This document shows, piece by piece, positions 28,163 through 37,975 of a stretch of DNA of 64,000 bases (its first letter is position 1; the number at the start of each line of letters is the position of its first letter). The notes under the pieces are model-generated. The model did no database searches. It saw only the letters and a program-made list of their open reading frames with translations, and was not told where the DNA came from. This DNA comes from Actinomyces vulturis (GTDB taxonomy: Bacteria; Actinomycetota; Actinomycetes; Actinomycetales; Actinomycetaceae). Where the stretch lies: NCBI RefSeq assembly GCF_001687305.1, contig NZ_LZRK01000003.1:186001-250000 (forward strand). Direction: 5' to 3'. The translations under genes were made by a program, and so were the position numbers.

Positions 28163-29002
28163 TCACATGAGCGCAGACCAAAGTTCTTCAAATAGAGAAT
28201 CTGAGCGCCATGAACCATCCTTATCCCAAGACGCCCATCTTTGCGCCTCATTCCATAAATGAAGACATGTTGCACCGAGAAGCACTTCTCGAGAGTCTGC
28301 AGCAGGAGCCAAATAAATGTTTTCCCAATCATGGTAACTAAGCGGATAGTACACGTGTCCAGGTTGAACTGTGTCCAATAGAGAGAAATACTTTGCCGCT
28401 TGTGTCAAACCAGTTGGCCCATATTCACCATGCTGAATGTTTCCAGGGTGATTACGATTGACAAAACGACGAAATTTAATATATCGATCATTCCATGAAT
28501 CCCAAGGCATCCATATATTAGGACGCATAGAACCATGATAAAACCACTTAAACAATGGCGAATCAATAGGAATAGAGAGTAAAGCCCCATTGACTCTATT
28601 CTCACTCTCAAACCCCCAACGGTATCCATCAATATGATCACACACAGGCTTTAAACAAACCATGTCAGTATCGGACCACACAATGCCAGGAAAAAGTTTG
28701 AACATCCTAAAACGAAAAGCATCTGAAAAAGCCCCAAGAGACCCTTTTGCGCCACCACGTTGGTTATAGAAAAGTTTATTTTCTGGAATCACTTGATTTG
28801 CGTCGAGAATCTGAACTTTTTCAGGAACACCATGTGGCTCTTCATAGCAAAACAGTTTTACCCGATGCCCTTGATTGAGATACGACTGCATTGACATTTG
28901 CTCCGCGCGGTGCAATTTTGGTCCGTACCAAAACATTCCGATCTCAGGAAGGTCAAGGTTATCGGCATTACCTTCAGCGAGAACTCCGTCTAGTACACTC
29001 AT
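28163..29002 (-). CDS. DXD-type glycosyltransferase (capsular polysaccharide synthesis/GT32-like)
   Basis: A 279-residue putative glycosyltransferase. It begins near IGMFWYGPKL, resembling the family of capsule-synthesis proteins that carry a glycosyltransferase sugar-binding DXD region. The DXD motif is seen in WSDTDMVCLKP near residues 109-119, and GGAKGSLGAFSDAFRFRMF just before it matches the acceptor/donor-binding helix of GT32-like enzymes. There is no membrane segment. A GGAG ribosome-binding site precedes the ATG at 29002. It lies 35 bases after glmM on the same strand, so it is probably co-transcribed, but its base composition is markedly more AT-rich than glmM. The sugar and acceptor are unknown. 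Confidence 0.75.
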   Translation of the reverse strand: MSVLDGVLAEGNADNLDLPEIGMFWYGPKLHRAEQMSMQSYLNQGHRVKLFCYEEPHGVPEKVQILDANQVIPENKLFYNQRGGAKGSLGAFSDAFRFRMFKLFPGIVWSDTDMVCLKPVCDHIDGYRWGFESENRVNGALLSIPIDSPLFKWFYHGSMRPNIWMPWDSWNDRYIKFRRFVNRNHPGNIQHGEYGPTGLTQAAKYFSLLDTVQPGHVYYPLSYHDWENIYLAPAADSREVLLGATCLHLWNEAQRWASWDKDGSWRSDSLFEELWSALM

Positions 29003-29037
29003 CGTTATTTCTCCGTTAAATTCGATACGAAAATAAA

Positions 29038-30387
29038 TTAGAGAGCCAGGCGGTCTTTGACAACGTCAGCGAGGTGCTGAGCAACCCTATCGGCTTCATC
29101 CTGAGTGGAAGCTTCCACCATGACGCGGACGAGAGGCTCAGTACCGGAAGAACGCAAAAGCACGCGCCCACTATCACCAAGTTTCTCTTCTACAGCACTG
29201 ATGGCATCTTGAACACCGGCATCAGTGGTCACGCGGCTCTTATCCACACCACGCACATTGATAAGGGTCTGGGGCATGCGCTCAACGATAGAAGCGAGTT
29301 CAGCAAGGGAAGCGCCAGTACGCTTCATACGTGCAGCAACACGCAGAGAGGTCAGTACGCCGTCACCGGTGGTGCCGTGAATGGAATCGATGACGTGGCC
29401 GGACTGTTCGCCACCGAGGGTGTATCCAAAAGCAAGCATCTTTTCAAGAACGTAACGGTCACCCACACCGGTCTGGACAGTGCGGATACCGCGGGCCTTC
29501 ATAGCGTTAAGCAGGCCAAGGTTACTCATCACCGTAACCACGAGGGTGTCAGAGGCGAGTGTACCGTCTTCCTTCATGCCTACAGCGAGAAGACCCATAA
29601 TCTGATCGCCGTCCACGAGGTTGCCAGCTGCGTCAACAGCTAGGCAGCGATCGGCGTCACCGTCGTAGGCCACACCCATGTCAGCGCCCACGGTGCGGAC
29701 GTATGCCTGGAGCTGTTCGGGGTGGGTGGAACCACAGTTGGCATTGATATTCAGACCGTCAGGTGAGGCGTTAATAACAAGCACTTCGGCACCGGCTGCC
29801 CGCAGGGCAGCGGGTCCTACTACGGAAGCTGCACCGTTGGATGCGTCAACCACAATGCGCAGACCACTGAGGTCCGTGTTCACGGCATTGACGAGGTGGT
29901 TGATGTAGTTCTGGTCAGCAACGGTTTCACCCTTGATAACACGGCCAACGTCCGCTCCGGTAGGGCGTGTCAGTTCAGCGCCAAGCAGTGCTTCGATTTC
30001 GTCTTCAACGGCGTCTTCCAACTTGAAGCCCCCACGAGCAAAGAATTTGATGCCGTTGTCAGGGAAGGGGTTGTGGGAGGCGGAAATCATGACGCCCAAG
30101 TCAATGTCCTGGGTGGCCGTGAGGTGAGCGATTGCTGGGGTGGGCAAAACACCGACACGGGTGACGTCCACACCAGAGGAAGCGAGGCCTGCGCTGATGG
30201 CGTGGTCAAGGAATTCACCAGATGCGCGGGTGTCACGGCCAACGATGGCCCGAGGACGCTTGCCAGCAACAAGGCTTTTTTCTGTCAGCACTCGCGCTGC
30301 TGCTTCACCGAGTTGAACCGCGAGCGCAGGGGTGAGTAAGTCGTTTGCTAAGCCTCGCACGCCGTCGGTTCCGAACAGTCGAGCCAC
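29038..30387 (-). CDS. glmM: Phosphoglucosamine mutase GlmM
   Basis: Converts glucosamine 6-phosphate to the 1-phosphate for UDP-GlcNAc and hence peptidoglycan. Starts MARLFGTDGVRG. The phosphorylated catalytic serine is S104 in ISASHNP, followed by the Mg loop DGDADR, the sugar-binding GGEQSGH and the phosphate-binding RSSGTEPLVRVM. Length is 449 residues, standard. The start is GTG at 30387 with an AGGAGG ribosome-binding site eight bases upstream. It is followed on the same strand by the AT-rich glycosyltransferase gene. Confidence 0.97.
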   Translation of the reverse strand: MARLFGTDGVRGLANDLLTPALAVQLGEAAARVLTEKSLVAGKRPRAIVGRDTRASGEFLDHAISAGLASSGVDVTRVGVLPTPAIAHLTATQDIDLGVMISASHNPFPDNGIKFFARGGFKLEDAVEDEIEALLGAELTRPTGADVGRVIKGETVADQNYINHLVNAVNTDLSGLRIVVDASNGAASVVGPAALRAAGAEVLVINASPDGLNINANCGSTHPEQLQAYVRTVGADMGVAYDGDADRCLAVDAAGNLVDGDQIMGLLAVGMKEDGTLASDTLVVTVMSNLGLLNAMKARGIRTVQTGVGDRYVLEKMLAFGYTLGGEQSGHVIDSIHGTTGDGVLTSLRVAARMKRTGASLAELASIVERMPQTLINVRGVDKSRVTTDAGVQDAISAVEEKLGDSGRVLLRSSGTEPLVRVMVEASTQDEADRVAQHLADVVKDRLAL

Positions 30388-30560
30388 AGTGGCCTCCTAG
30401 AATTTTTTGGGGGTGGGCTTACGCCTTGGGCATGCAGTGGTCACGTGGGGATTCCGCTGCAGGTAAGGGATAGTTTATCGCGCGCTTACATCCGTTGGAC
30501 TTGTCAGATTACCAAAAGCACGGTGTAGATAACGTGTCGTTGTCCTGATGTGGAGATTAT

Positions 30561-32357
30561 TCAGTTGGTTTTCATTACCGCTAGGGGGTAGCGAACGTCT
30601 GTGACATCATCCACGGTCAGACGCCATGTAGCACCCGAACGTACTTGAAGGTCACCTTTGGCATCCTGTGCCACGAGCACGCCGTCGAGACGGTTGGAGG
30701 CAATGTGGACTGCGTCATCGGGAGCGTCGATGGTATTACTTAGACCACCAACGGTGGCCAGGCGCACTCGAAGTTGAGTGTCATGGGGGTCTCCGGTTAA
30801 TGCCGCAATGTTGACATCGTCAGACCACGTTACGGCACTGAAGTCACCACGCGCGATACGTACAGCAGGTCCAAGTCCAGTTGGCATACCGCTGTCATCG
30901 CGAATCACTACGGCCACATCAATCACTTCATGGCCGTGTTCGTCCGACGCCGTGTTACTCGCTTCATTCTCACTCGCCTCATCACTTGCCTGGCTGCCGT
31001 CAGCAGATTGCTTTTCTGTCTGAGGTAAGTGGCGAAGGATGACCATTCGCGTGGACTCTGCAGAGAGGTCCATGGCAAGGATGGTGCCTTGTTCAAGCCA
31101 GTCTGATTCGATGGCATTAACTGTGCCTTGAAGAGAGTAGGCGTGCAGGGCTGTGTCATTGGCACTCCATATCCAACCGTAGCCGTCTGCGATAGCCGGA
31201 ATGGGCGTGAGTTGTTGTGAGATGACCGTGCGTTGGTTGGTCACTGAGTCAATGGCCATCAATCCCTGATTAGTGGACAGGACGAACTGTGTGGCGCTCT
31301 GGTCACCCCGAGGGATCGGTAACGGCCACCGGGGATTGAGTCCACTGAGTGAATCTGCGCTGATGGCCAGAGAAAAAGCAGATGGTTGAGTGCGTTGAAC
31401 AATGCCTGCGGGAGTGATCCCCACGTATGTGTTGACTTGGGATACTGAACCATCGTCTGCCAGGGAATCAGCGTCGGAGGGAAATTGTGTTTGATCCGCG
31501 ACGATATCCACGTCGCGCACAGTGGGTAACTGAAGCAGTGTGGAACGAATTTGTGCGCCAGCAAGGAGGCGGTCGGCGTCTGATGATTGAAGCAGGTCCG
31601 CGGAGAGTTCAACGCGCGCTGTTCCCTCGTTAACCTCGATTCCTCCCACGCCTAGGGTAGTTCCTGAGGGAATAGCGGTGACCACACCGGGGGCAAGCCA
31701 TGGCGAGGGGCCGGCTAAAAGTGCGTTGACGAGGCGGGTGGCAAGTTTGCGCCGAGGGAACCAACGGATATCGGGGACGAGACGGGTTCGTGTGGGGGTG
31801 AGAAAGTTCAGTCGTTGGGTGACGAAAGTGGACGTGAAGGTCGACGAAGAAAGGAATACCCCGTCAGGCAACGCGATGATGCGCCACTGACCTGAGGGGT
31901 TGGTGGCGAGCGTGAATCGCGCCTCGTGATCGGAGGGCTCTTCAGCCAGGGTAAGTAGGCCACTATGGTCAACAGTGCCCACTGCCGGTGCGCTGACACT
32001 AACCGATCCGTCAGTGTCTTGGGTGACGTCGACGGTAGAACTAGCGACGTACACATAGACGGCAGATTCGGGCGTCCAGGAGTGTAGTGCGGGGCCTGCG
32101 AGGAATTGACGTGCGGTGGAAAAGTCATCAGAGAAGCCAGCTACGCAGGCCAAAAGGAATGCAGAGACGAGTTCTTCAGGGCTAGCGCCATCTGCGGGGC
32201 CATCTGCTGTTTGGAGCAGCGGGTCCGGCGCGGAAAGGCCGGGTTGAGACTCAGTAACTGGCCCAGAGGTGGGCAGAGCTGCACATGCGCTCAGGGTGGT
32301 AAACGTGGCTAGAGACAGTGTAGTGAGGGCGGTGCGCCGGGTGAGGTTAGTTGTCAT
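30561..32357 (-). CDS. lpqB: LpqB lipoprotein of the MtrAB system
   Basis: Lipoprotein that modulates the MtrB sensor in actinobacteria. A signal peptide ends in the lipobox LSAC near residue 24-27. A GerMN domain lies near 190-320 and a beta-propeller-like region occupies the C-terminal half, as in the LpqB family. ATG at 32357 has GGAGG at ideal distance, while the ATG two codons earlier is too close. The 598-residue length is standard. The start lies inside the last codons of mtrB, so lpqB is coupled to the two-component genes. An acidic Ser/Glu/Asp insert lies near residue 450. It is the last gene of mtrA-mtrB-lpqB. Confidence 0.95.
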   Translation of the reverse strand: MTTNLTRRTALTTLSLATFTTLSACAALPTSGPVTESQPGLSAPDPLLQTADGPADGASPEELVSAFLLACVAGFSDDFSTARQFLAGPALHSWTPESAVYVYVASSTVDVTQDTDGSVSVSAPAVGTVDHSGLLTLAEEPSDHEARFTLATNPSGQWRIIALPDGVFLSSSTFTSTFVTQRLNFLTPTRTRLVPDIRWFPRRKLATRLVNALLAGPSPWLAPGVVTAIPSGTTLGVGGIEVNEGTARVELSADLLQSSDADRLLAGAQIRSTLLQLPTVRDVDIVADQTQFPSDADSLADDGSVSQVNTYVGITPAGIVQRTQPSAFSLAISADSLSGLNPRWPLPIPRGDQSATQFVLSTNQGLMAIDSVTNQRTVISQQLTPIPAIADGYGWIWSANDTALHAYSLQGTVNAIESDWLEQGTILAMDLSAESTRMVILRHLPQTEKQSADGSQASDEASENEASNTASDEHGHEVIDVAVVIRDDSGMPTGLGPAVRIARGDFSAVTWSDDVNIAALTGDPHDTQLRVRLATVGGLSNTIDAPDDAVHIASNRLDGVLVAQDAKGDLQVRSGATWRLTVDDVTDVRYPLAVMKTN

Positions 32358-34149
32358 CTTCATCCTCCGCGGCGGCGTCGGCGGTTGAGGCTACGGCAGG
32401 CACGCTTCCTGTTTCGTCAGCCCAACGGGTGGCGGGAACGGGAACAGGGATACCCAGGGGTGGTGTCATGGGAACGGCGGGCGCGTCGTCGGGATCAGCC
32501 AATTCGGGTTCGGTGGCAAATTTGGCCAACGGGGGTGCATCGTCGGGAATGACGTCAAGTGGCGGGATGTCGATAGGAACGGATTGCGTCACGGGGAGGA
32601 CCAACAGGAAGGATGCGCCGTCTCCTGGCCAGCCCCAGGCATTGAGGGTGCCGTTGTGGAGCGATGCATCTTCTAGAGAGATGGATAGGCCTAGGCCTGT
32701 GCCACCGGTAGTACGGGCGCGGGCGGGGTCTGCACGGTAGAAACGGTCAAAGACATGTTCGGCTACTTGGGGACTCATACCAATGCCGTGGTCACGGACG
32801 CGTACAGCGACGGCAGTGTTATTGGCTGCCATCTCAATATCTAGGGGGTTTCCTTCGCCGTGCTCAAGAGCGTTGACCACAAGGTTACGAAGGATGCGTT
32901 CAACGCGTCGAGGATCGATTTCTGCCATGCAGGGGTAGTCAGGAACGGTGAGGCGAATATCTGAGCCTTTGGTGGCAGCCAACGGTCCGGCCATCGCCAC
33001 CACATGGTTAAGCACGTCGAGTACGTCCGTGTTCCTCACGGCTAGATTGGCGGCGCCGGCGTCAAAGCGGGACATTTCGAGCAAGTCGGAGAGCATGCGG
33101 TCAAAACGTTCGATTTGTTCGCTGAGCAGTTCGGCACTGCGTTTGAGGATGGGATCGTCAAAGTCATCGCGAGCGTCGAAGAGTTGTTCACCAGCCAATC
33201 GGATGGTGGTCAGTGGTGTCCGCAGTTCGTGGGAGACGTCGGAGACGAATCGCTGCTGAAGTCGTGAGAGTTCTGCCAGGCGATCAATTTGAGCCTCGAT
33301 AGAGGCGGCCATATTGTTAAAACTCATGGCTAGTGAGGCCAATTCATCTTCGCCTCGCACGGTGAGGCGTTCAGAGAGGTGGCCACTAGCAACGCGCTGA
33401 GCAGCAAGGGACGTTTGGCGAACGGGGAGGAGAACTCGCCACGTCAAGCCCCACACACCAAGTACAAGAAGAACAAGCACCACCATGGAGCCAATGCTGA
33501 CTGCCCTGGCCGCAAGGTCGAGGGTGCGCTGTTCAGGTTGAAGTGTGTAGAAGATGTAGAGGTCGTGAACCCCTGCTTGTGGCAGGATGATTTGCGTTCC
33601 CACCACAATGCCCGGGCCTCGAGTGTCATCGCCGTCAGGTGTAGGGACGGCGATGGACTGCCAGTACTGGTGGCCAGGTCCTGCTTCCTCAACTTTTTTC
33701 GCTAGGTCAGCACTAATCAGCGTACGTAGAGCCGTGGAGGTAGTCAGATCGTTAATGAGGGTGGGCGAGGTTTCCTGGCTGGAACGTACCAAGACCACGC
33801 CCACGCCACCGGCCCCTGATGAGGACGATTTCATTTGGGTGAGTTGGCTTTGAGCCAGGAAGGCTACTTCGTCAGCAGTCGTGGCGGTGGAGGCATCAAA
33901 TTGACTTTGTGCCGTGGCCACACGCATGGAAGCGTCGTCAAGAACAATATTGAGACGGTCACTAAAAACATCAGAACGAATACGTCCCGTAACAAAAACG
34001 AGCAGTCCCACCACGAGCACTACACCCAAAGCGAGTGCCGTTAGCCCCATACGCAATGCCAGGCTACGGCGTACAGCACGGACTGCTGGCAGGTGGGAAA
34101 TGCGTTTATCAATGGCACGCTGCCATGGCCGTGGCAGCAGACGGATCAC
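32347..34149 (-). CDS. mtrB: Sensor histidine kinase MtrB
   Basis: Membrane sensor kinase of the MtrAB system, which links cell-wall growth, division and osmotic balance in actinobacteria. In order: basic N-terminus, first membrane segment near residues 33-52, an extracytoplasmic domain to about 205, second membrane segment near 210-230, HAMP, the phosphorylation site SDVSHELRTP near residue 305, and the HATPase with LRNLVVNALEHG, GIGM and GGTGLGL motifs ending near 515. A Pro/Asp-rich tail of about 80 residues follows. The GTG start overlaps the mtrA stop by four bases (GTGA); the C-terminus overlaps lpqB. Confidence 0.96.
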   Translation of the reverse strand: MIRLLPRPWQRAIDKRISHLPAVRAVRRSLALRMGLTALALGVVLVVGLLVFVTGRIRSDVFSDRLNIVLDDASMRVATAQSQFDASTATTADEVAFLAQSQLTQMKSSSSGAGGVGVVLVRSSQETSPTLINDLTTSTALRTLISADLAKKVEEAGPGHQYWQSIAVPTPDGDDTRGPGIVVGTQIILPQAGVHDLYIFYTLQPEQRTLDLAARAVSIGSMVVLVLLVLGVWGLTWRVLLPVRQTSLAAQRVASGHLSERLTVRGEDELASLAMSFNNMAASIEAQIDRLAELSRLQQRFVSDVSHELRTPLTTIRLAGEQLFDARDDFDDPILKRSAELLSEQIERFDRMLSDLLEMSRFDAGAANLAVRNTDVLDVLNHVVAMAGPLAATKGSDIRLTVPDYPCMAEIDPRRVERILRNLVVNALEHGEGNPLDIEMAANNTAVAVRVRDHGIGMSPQVAEHVFDRFYRADPARARTTGGTGLGLSISLEDASLHNGTLNAWGWPGDGASFLLVLPVTQSVPIDIPPLDVIPDDAPPLAKFATEPELADPDDAPAVPMTPPLGIPVPVPATRWADETGSVPAVASTADAAAEDEDDN

Positions 34150-34841
34150 GCTACTGTTCCTGCCCTGTATCCCACACCGCGAACAGTGACTACCACTTCG
34201 GGATGCTCAGGATCTTTTTCGATTTTCGCGCGCAAGCGCTGAACGTGAACGTTAACAAGACGGTTGTCTGCCGAATGCTGATCGTATCCCCAAACCTGCT
34301 CAAGAAGTTCTTCACGCCCAAAGACTTTCCAGGGTGCTCGAGCAAGAGTGACCATGAGGTCAAACTCGAGAGGAGTGAGGGCAATAATCTGATGACCGCG
34401 GCGAACCTCGTGGCCAGCGACATCAATGTCGATATCCGCCACCCGAAGATGCTCAGCAGCGACGGGAGCATTAACTTCTGGTAATCGACGCAGGCGGGTA
34501 CGAACGCGGGCGAGAAGTTCCTTAGATTTAAACGGCTTGGGGACATAGTCATCCGCCCCCACCTCTAATCCGGCAACCACGTCTTGGGTATCAGAGCGAG
34601 CGGTCAGCATGATAACCGGTGTATCGGATTCGAGTCGGATGCGCTTGCACACCTCGATGCCATCCATGCCGGGAAGCATAAGGTCAAGAAGGACAAGGTC
34701 TGGCTGGATGGCTCGGAACGCATCCAAGGCTTTGGCACCATCATCACAGAACGATGGCGTGTAGCCTTCGGACTCAAGCATGATGCCAATCATTTCCGCA
34801 AGGGCGATGTCATCATCGACGACGAGGATACGGGTGGTCAT
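34146..34841 (-). CDS. mtrA: Response regulator MtrA
   Basis: OmpR-family response regulator phosphorylated by MtrB. The receiver domain has acidic residues D9-D11 and the phospho-acceptor D53 in LLDLMLPGMDG; the conserved Lys is in YVPKPFKSKEL. A winged-helix DNA-binding domain follows (LTPLEFDLMVTLARAPWKVF and a recognition helix ending in HVQRLRAKIE). Length is 231 residues, near the 225-230 of other MtrA proteins. The start has no strong ribosome-binding site (ACCAAC precedes ATG). It is the first gene of mtrA-mtrB-lpqB, and is divergent from the membrane-protein operon starting at 34982. Confidence 0.97.
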   Translation of the reverse strand: MTTRILVVDDDIALAEMIGIMLESEGYTPSFCDDGAKALDAFRAIQPDLVLLDLMLPGMDGIEVCKRIRLESDTPVIMLTARSDTQDVVAGLEVGADDYVPKPFKSKELLARVRTRLRRLPEVNAPVAAEHLRVADIDIDVAGHEVRRGHQIIALTPLEFDLMVTLARAPWKVFGREELLEQVWGYDQHSADNRLVNVHVQRLRAKIEKDPEHPEVVVTVRGVGYRAGTVA

Positions 34842-34981
34842 GTTGGTATTTTTGCACGTTTATTCGCCTGGGTGGGGCCAGGCATGCCGTGAGTTTTCAT
34901 CCTCAAGATGGAGGTTTACCGGCGGTGAACATGAAAGGATGAGCATGTAAGGATTGATGCCACCATCGAAGGGATACATCA

Positions 34982-36160
34982 ATGAGTGATTCGTGGGTTC
35001 CGCCAACAAACGATTCCGAATTCTCCACACCGCGTTTTGGCGCCTACGGTTCCCAGCCTTCAGGCTCGCAAGTCTCCCAGCCCAATCCCTCTGTTTCCTC
35101 TGATCCTGGTGGTTTTGATCAGCCTGCACAGGGTTATGTCTCTCCGGAACAGACTGTTCCCATGCCTGGTCAGCAACAGCCTGTGTCTTTCTCCTATGCG
35201 CCAAAACCAGGCATCATTCCGCTTCGTCCTCTGGGCGTTTTTGAAATCATTGACGGCGCATTCCAAGCCCTTCGTGTTAATCCTAAGACAATGTTCCTCA
35301 TGTCGTTGGTGACGATGACAATCATTGCCTCGATTAGCGCGTTACTGTCCTGGATCGTTTTGAGACAAATGCCTTCTCTGGTCTCCCTCTTTGATGGCAC
35401 AGCGAGTGATGAGGATTTGCTTGCCTCAACCCAGGTGTCGTTAACAAGCAATATCTCATCTATTTCGAGTTCCTTACTGGGCGCATTGGCCACAGCAATC
35501 ATCACAGGTTTGCTGATCGTGGCAGTCTCTCGCGCCGTCCTTGGTCGTATTGCTACCACCTCTCAGGTATGGGAGCGCACCAAGCCTCGTATCTGGGCAA
35601 TTATTGGTCTGGCCATTTTGATGAACGCGGTGTATTTTCTCATCTCTGCCGCGATTTTTGCCGGAGTCATTGGACTGATTTTCACTGGCGTATCAATGGA
35701 TCACCCGTCGACTGGCATCATTGTTGCGCTTGTTTTGATCGGCATTGCCTGGACTGTCGCCTGGATCATTGTTGCGATTTTCCTCTACGTGCGCTGGAGC
35801 GTTTCTCCTGCCGCGTTGGTTCTTGAAAATCTCAGTGTCTTTGCTTCCTTAAAGCGTTCATGGGCGCTGAGCAAGGGATCGTTCTGGCATATCTTCGGCG
35901 TTCAGGTCATCACTATGCTGATTGTGGGAACCTTGAGCGGCATTATGGGCGGTCTTGTCGGTGGTGCTTTAGCCCTCGGTATGATGTTTAGTCCTGAACA
36001 CACGACCCTATTGATTGTGATCGAGACATTTCTGACCAACCTGATCAGCGCTATTACGATCCCCTTCGCTGCAGCAACAGTTGCACTGATTTACGTCAAC
36101 TTACGTATGCGTCGTGAAGGATTTGACGCTAATTTGCGTCAGGCTGCTGCTGAGTTGTGA
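34982..36160 (+). CDS. Multi-pass membrane protein (glycerophosphodiester phosphodiesterase membrane-domain-like)
   Basis: A 392-residue membrane protein. The first 75 residues are cytoplasmic, rich in Pro, Gln and Ser. FEIIDGAFQALRVNPKTMF near residues 85-103 is characteristic of the GDPD membrane-domain/DUF7847 family. Six membrane segments follow, and the C-terminus is basic. No phosphodiesterase catalytic domain is present, so the family name does not describe an activity. It heads the cluster with DUF4129, DUF4350, MoxR and DUF58 genes, a conserved actinobacterial arrangement divergent from mtrA. Confidence 0.82.
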   Translation: MSDSWVPPTNDSEFSTPRFGAYGSQPSGSQVSQPNPSVSSDPGGFDQPAQGYVSPEQTVPMPGQQQPVSFSYAPKPGIIPLRPLGVFEIIDGAFQALRVNPKTMFLMSLVTMTIIASISALLSWIVLRQMPSLVSLFDGTASDEDLLASTQVSLTSNISSISSSLLGALATAIITGLLIVAVSRAVLGRIATTSQVWERTKPRIWAIIGLAILMNAVYFLISAAIFAGVIGLIFTGVSMDHPSTGIIVALVLIGIAWTVAWIIVAIFLYVRWSVSPAALVLENLSVFASLKRSWALSKGSFWHIFGVQVITMLIVGTLSGIMGGLVGGALALGMMFSPEHTTLLIVIETFLTNLISAITIPFAAATVALIYVNLRMRREGFDANLRQAAAEL

Positions 36161-36164
36161 CTTA

Positions 36165-36818
36165 ATGATGTGGTCTGTGCTGACGCTATTCACGGAATTT
36201 GCTCCTCCTACGCCTGATGCTGACGAAGCTCGTCGCCAGGCAGAGGAGGAACTCTCCCGCGGCATTTATACTGACGGTCCCTCGCTACTGGAGCGTTTTT
36301 TCATGTGGCTGCAGGAACTTCTCACCGGCCACATGGGCGGAATTGGCTCTACCCGATGGATTTATACGGTTTTTGCGTGGGTTGTGGTCATTGCTATCGC
36401 TGTCATCGTGGTGTGGCTTCTTGTGCGTTTCCGACGCCGCAGGCGCCAGTACGCACAGGATAGTTCCGAAGTCTTTACCTCAGAGTCGTCGTCAGATGAT
36501 TTGCTTGAGTCTGCGCAGCAGGCGCTACGCGAAGGAATGTTTGATTTGGCCCTCGTGGAGCGTTTCCGCTGGATGGTGCGTTCATGTGATGAACGGCGAA
36601 TCATTCGTGTCTATCCGGGTCTAACTGCTTGCGATGCGGCCCAGCGGATCGCTCAATTTCTCCCTGATCTCCGCGGAGAGATCATTGACGCAGCGCATCT
36701 GTTTGATTCAGTTCGTTATGGACAAATTACGGCATCAGAAAACGATGAGCAGCAAATGACCCGTCTGACAGAACATGTGGTGACTGTCTTGTCTTCCCCT
36801 AGTGAGGTGAAGGCATGA
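36165..36818 (+). CDS. DUF4129 membrane protein
   Basis: A membrane protein of about 217 residues. A short N-terminal hydrophobic stretch precedes an acidic, extracytoplasmic region. One membrane segment lies near residues 68-92, followed by Arg-rich RFRRRRRQ and a cytoplasmic DUF4129 domain that includes the conserved HLFDSVRYGQ near its end. The frame extends upstream into the previous gene, but the ATG at 36165, four bases after that gene's stop, is the more natural start. A four-base overlap (ATGA) couples it to the DUF4350 gene. DUF4129 proteins routinely accompany MoxR and DUF58 genes; some carry transglutaminase domains, but this one does not. Function unknown. Confidence 0.85.
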   Translation: MMWSVLTLFTEFAPPTPDADEARRQAEEELSRGIYTDGPSLLERFFMWLQELLTGHMGGIGSTRWIYTVFAWVVVIAIAVIVVWLLVRFRRRRRQYAQDSSEVFTSESSSDDLLESAQQALREGMFDLALVERFRWMVRSCDERRIIRVYPGLTACDAAQRIAQFLPDLRGEIIDAAHLFDSVRYGQITASENDEQQMTRLTEHVVTVLSSPSEVKA

Positions 36819-37975
36819 AGGCATTAAAGTCACGGAGTTTTTGGATTGTGCTCATGGTCTTTCTTCTTGCCATGGGCATAGTCGTCATGCTTCATCAGCC
36901 TGATTCGAGGGTTGCGTATTCACCATTCAATCGCCATGCCAACGGAACAATGGCCTTGTCTGAGCTGTTAAAAGACTCTGATATTGAGGTATCGGCACTA
37001 TCATCATTCGATGATCTCGATACTGCCGGTGATGATGTCACTGTTGTCGTAGTGCAGTCAGCCAGCCTTGATGAAAAGCAGATTAAGCATCTTTCCCACG
37101 CTCAGCATGTAGTGTTTTTAGGTACGCAGTGGGCTAACCTCTCGGATGTTACTGATGCATTGTCCGCTTCTGGCACAAGTGCCCCGTCTGAGCAACTTCT
37201 CACTGCTCAATGTCAGTGGGCTCCTGGGATTCGCGCGGAGTCACTTGCAGGTTCTCTGACCTCACTCACACTCAGCAAGGACGCTGTTTTTCATGATGGA
37301 CATTGGGCCTTACCTGATGGGACAACGATTGATGCGTGCTTTCCCTTGTCCACTTCGCAAAACTCTTCATCTTTCTCTGTGGCTCATGTAGTGACGAATG
37401 AAGGTCGGGAGTTGACCTTCATCGCAGATGGTGACATAGCCCTGAACTCTCATCTTGCTGAATCGGGCAACGCTGCCTTGCTCATTAATGCTTTGGGTGA
37501 GCGTCCCAAAGTCAAGTGGTTCGATGCGGCCACTCCTCCCCCCACTAGCGTGTGGAACTCCGTTAGTGTGCCGCCTTTCCTTCCTCGTATGCTCTTCGCT
37601 TTCCTCTTGACGGTTATCGTGTTGGCTTTTGCACTCGGCCGGCGTTTTGGGCCGTTAGTTAGAGAGCCGCTTCCTGTTGAGGTGAAATCTATTGAGACGA
37701 CGATTGGTTTGGGTCGTCTCTACGAACACTCTCATGACCATGTCCATGCTGCGCAGTACCTGCGTTCAGGTTCACTTCATCGTATGACTAAGCAACTGAG
37801 TTCATCGTCGTCACTAAGTAATGATGACGTCGTCATGCTGATTTCTTCTCGTACGCATCGTCATCCCCATGAGGTCCACTCCTTATTCTTCGGCCCTGCC
37901 CCAACGACCGATCGTGGTCTTGTCGATCTCGCCCAGCAGCTCGACACCATCGAAAGTGAGGTTCATCCGCTATGA
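36815..37975 (+). CDS. DUF4350 membrane-anchored protein
   Basis: A 386-residue protein with a membrane segment at residues 8-26, an extracytoplasmic DUF4350 domain (containing AYSPFNRHANGTMALSELL near 42-60, and a Rossmann-like VVVVQ/VVFLG region), and a second membrane segment near 255-277. A cytoplasmic C-terminal part follows, with VRQ/LRSGSLHRMT-type helices. It overlaps both neighbours by four bases. In other actinobacteria it occupies the same position between DUF4129 and MoxR genes. No enzymatic residues are recognised. Confidence 0.85.
   Translation: MKALKSRSFWIVLMVFLLAMGIVVMLHQPDSRVAYSPFNRHANGTMALSELLKDSDIEVSALSSFDDLDTAGDDVTVVVVQSASLDEKQIKHLSHAQHVVFLGTQWANLSDVTDALSASGTSAPSEQLLTAQCQWAPGIRAESLAGSLTSLTLSKDAVFHDGHWALPDGTTIDACFPLSTSQNSSSFSVAHVVTNEGRELTFIADGDIALNSHLAESGNAALLINALGERPKVKWFDAATPPPTSVWNSVSVPPFLPRMLFAFLLTVIVLAFALGRRFGPLVREPLPVEVKSIETTIGLGRLYEHSHDHVHAAQYLRSGSLHRMTKQLSSSSSLSNDDVVMLISSRTHRHPHEVHSLFFGPAPTTDRGLVDLAQQLDTIESEVHPL

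Noticed and set aside
29074-29643. 189-codon frame antisense to glmM
   Set aside because: Shadow of glmM; no start signal.
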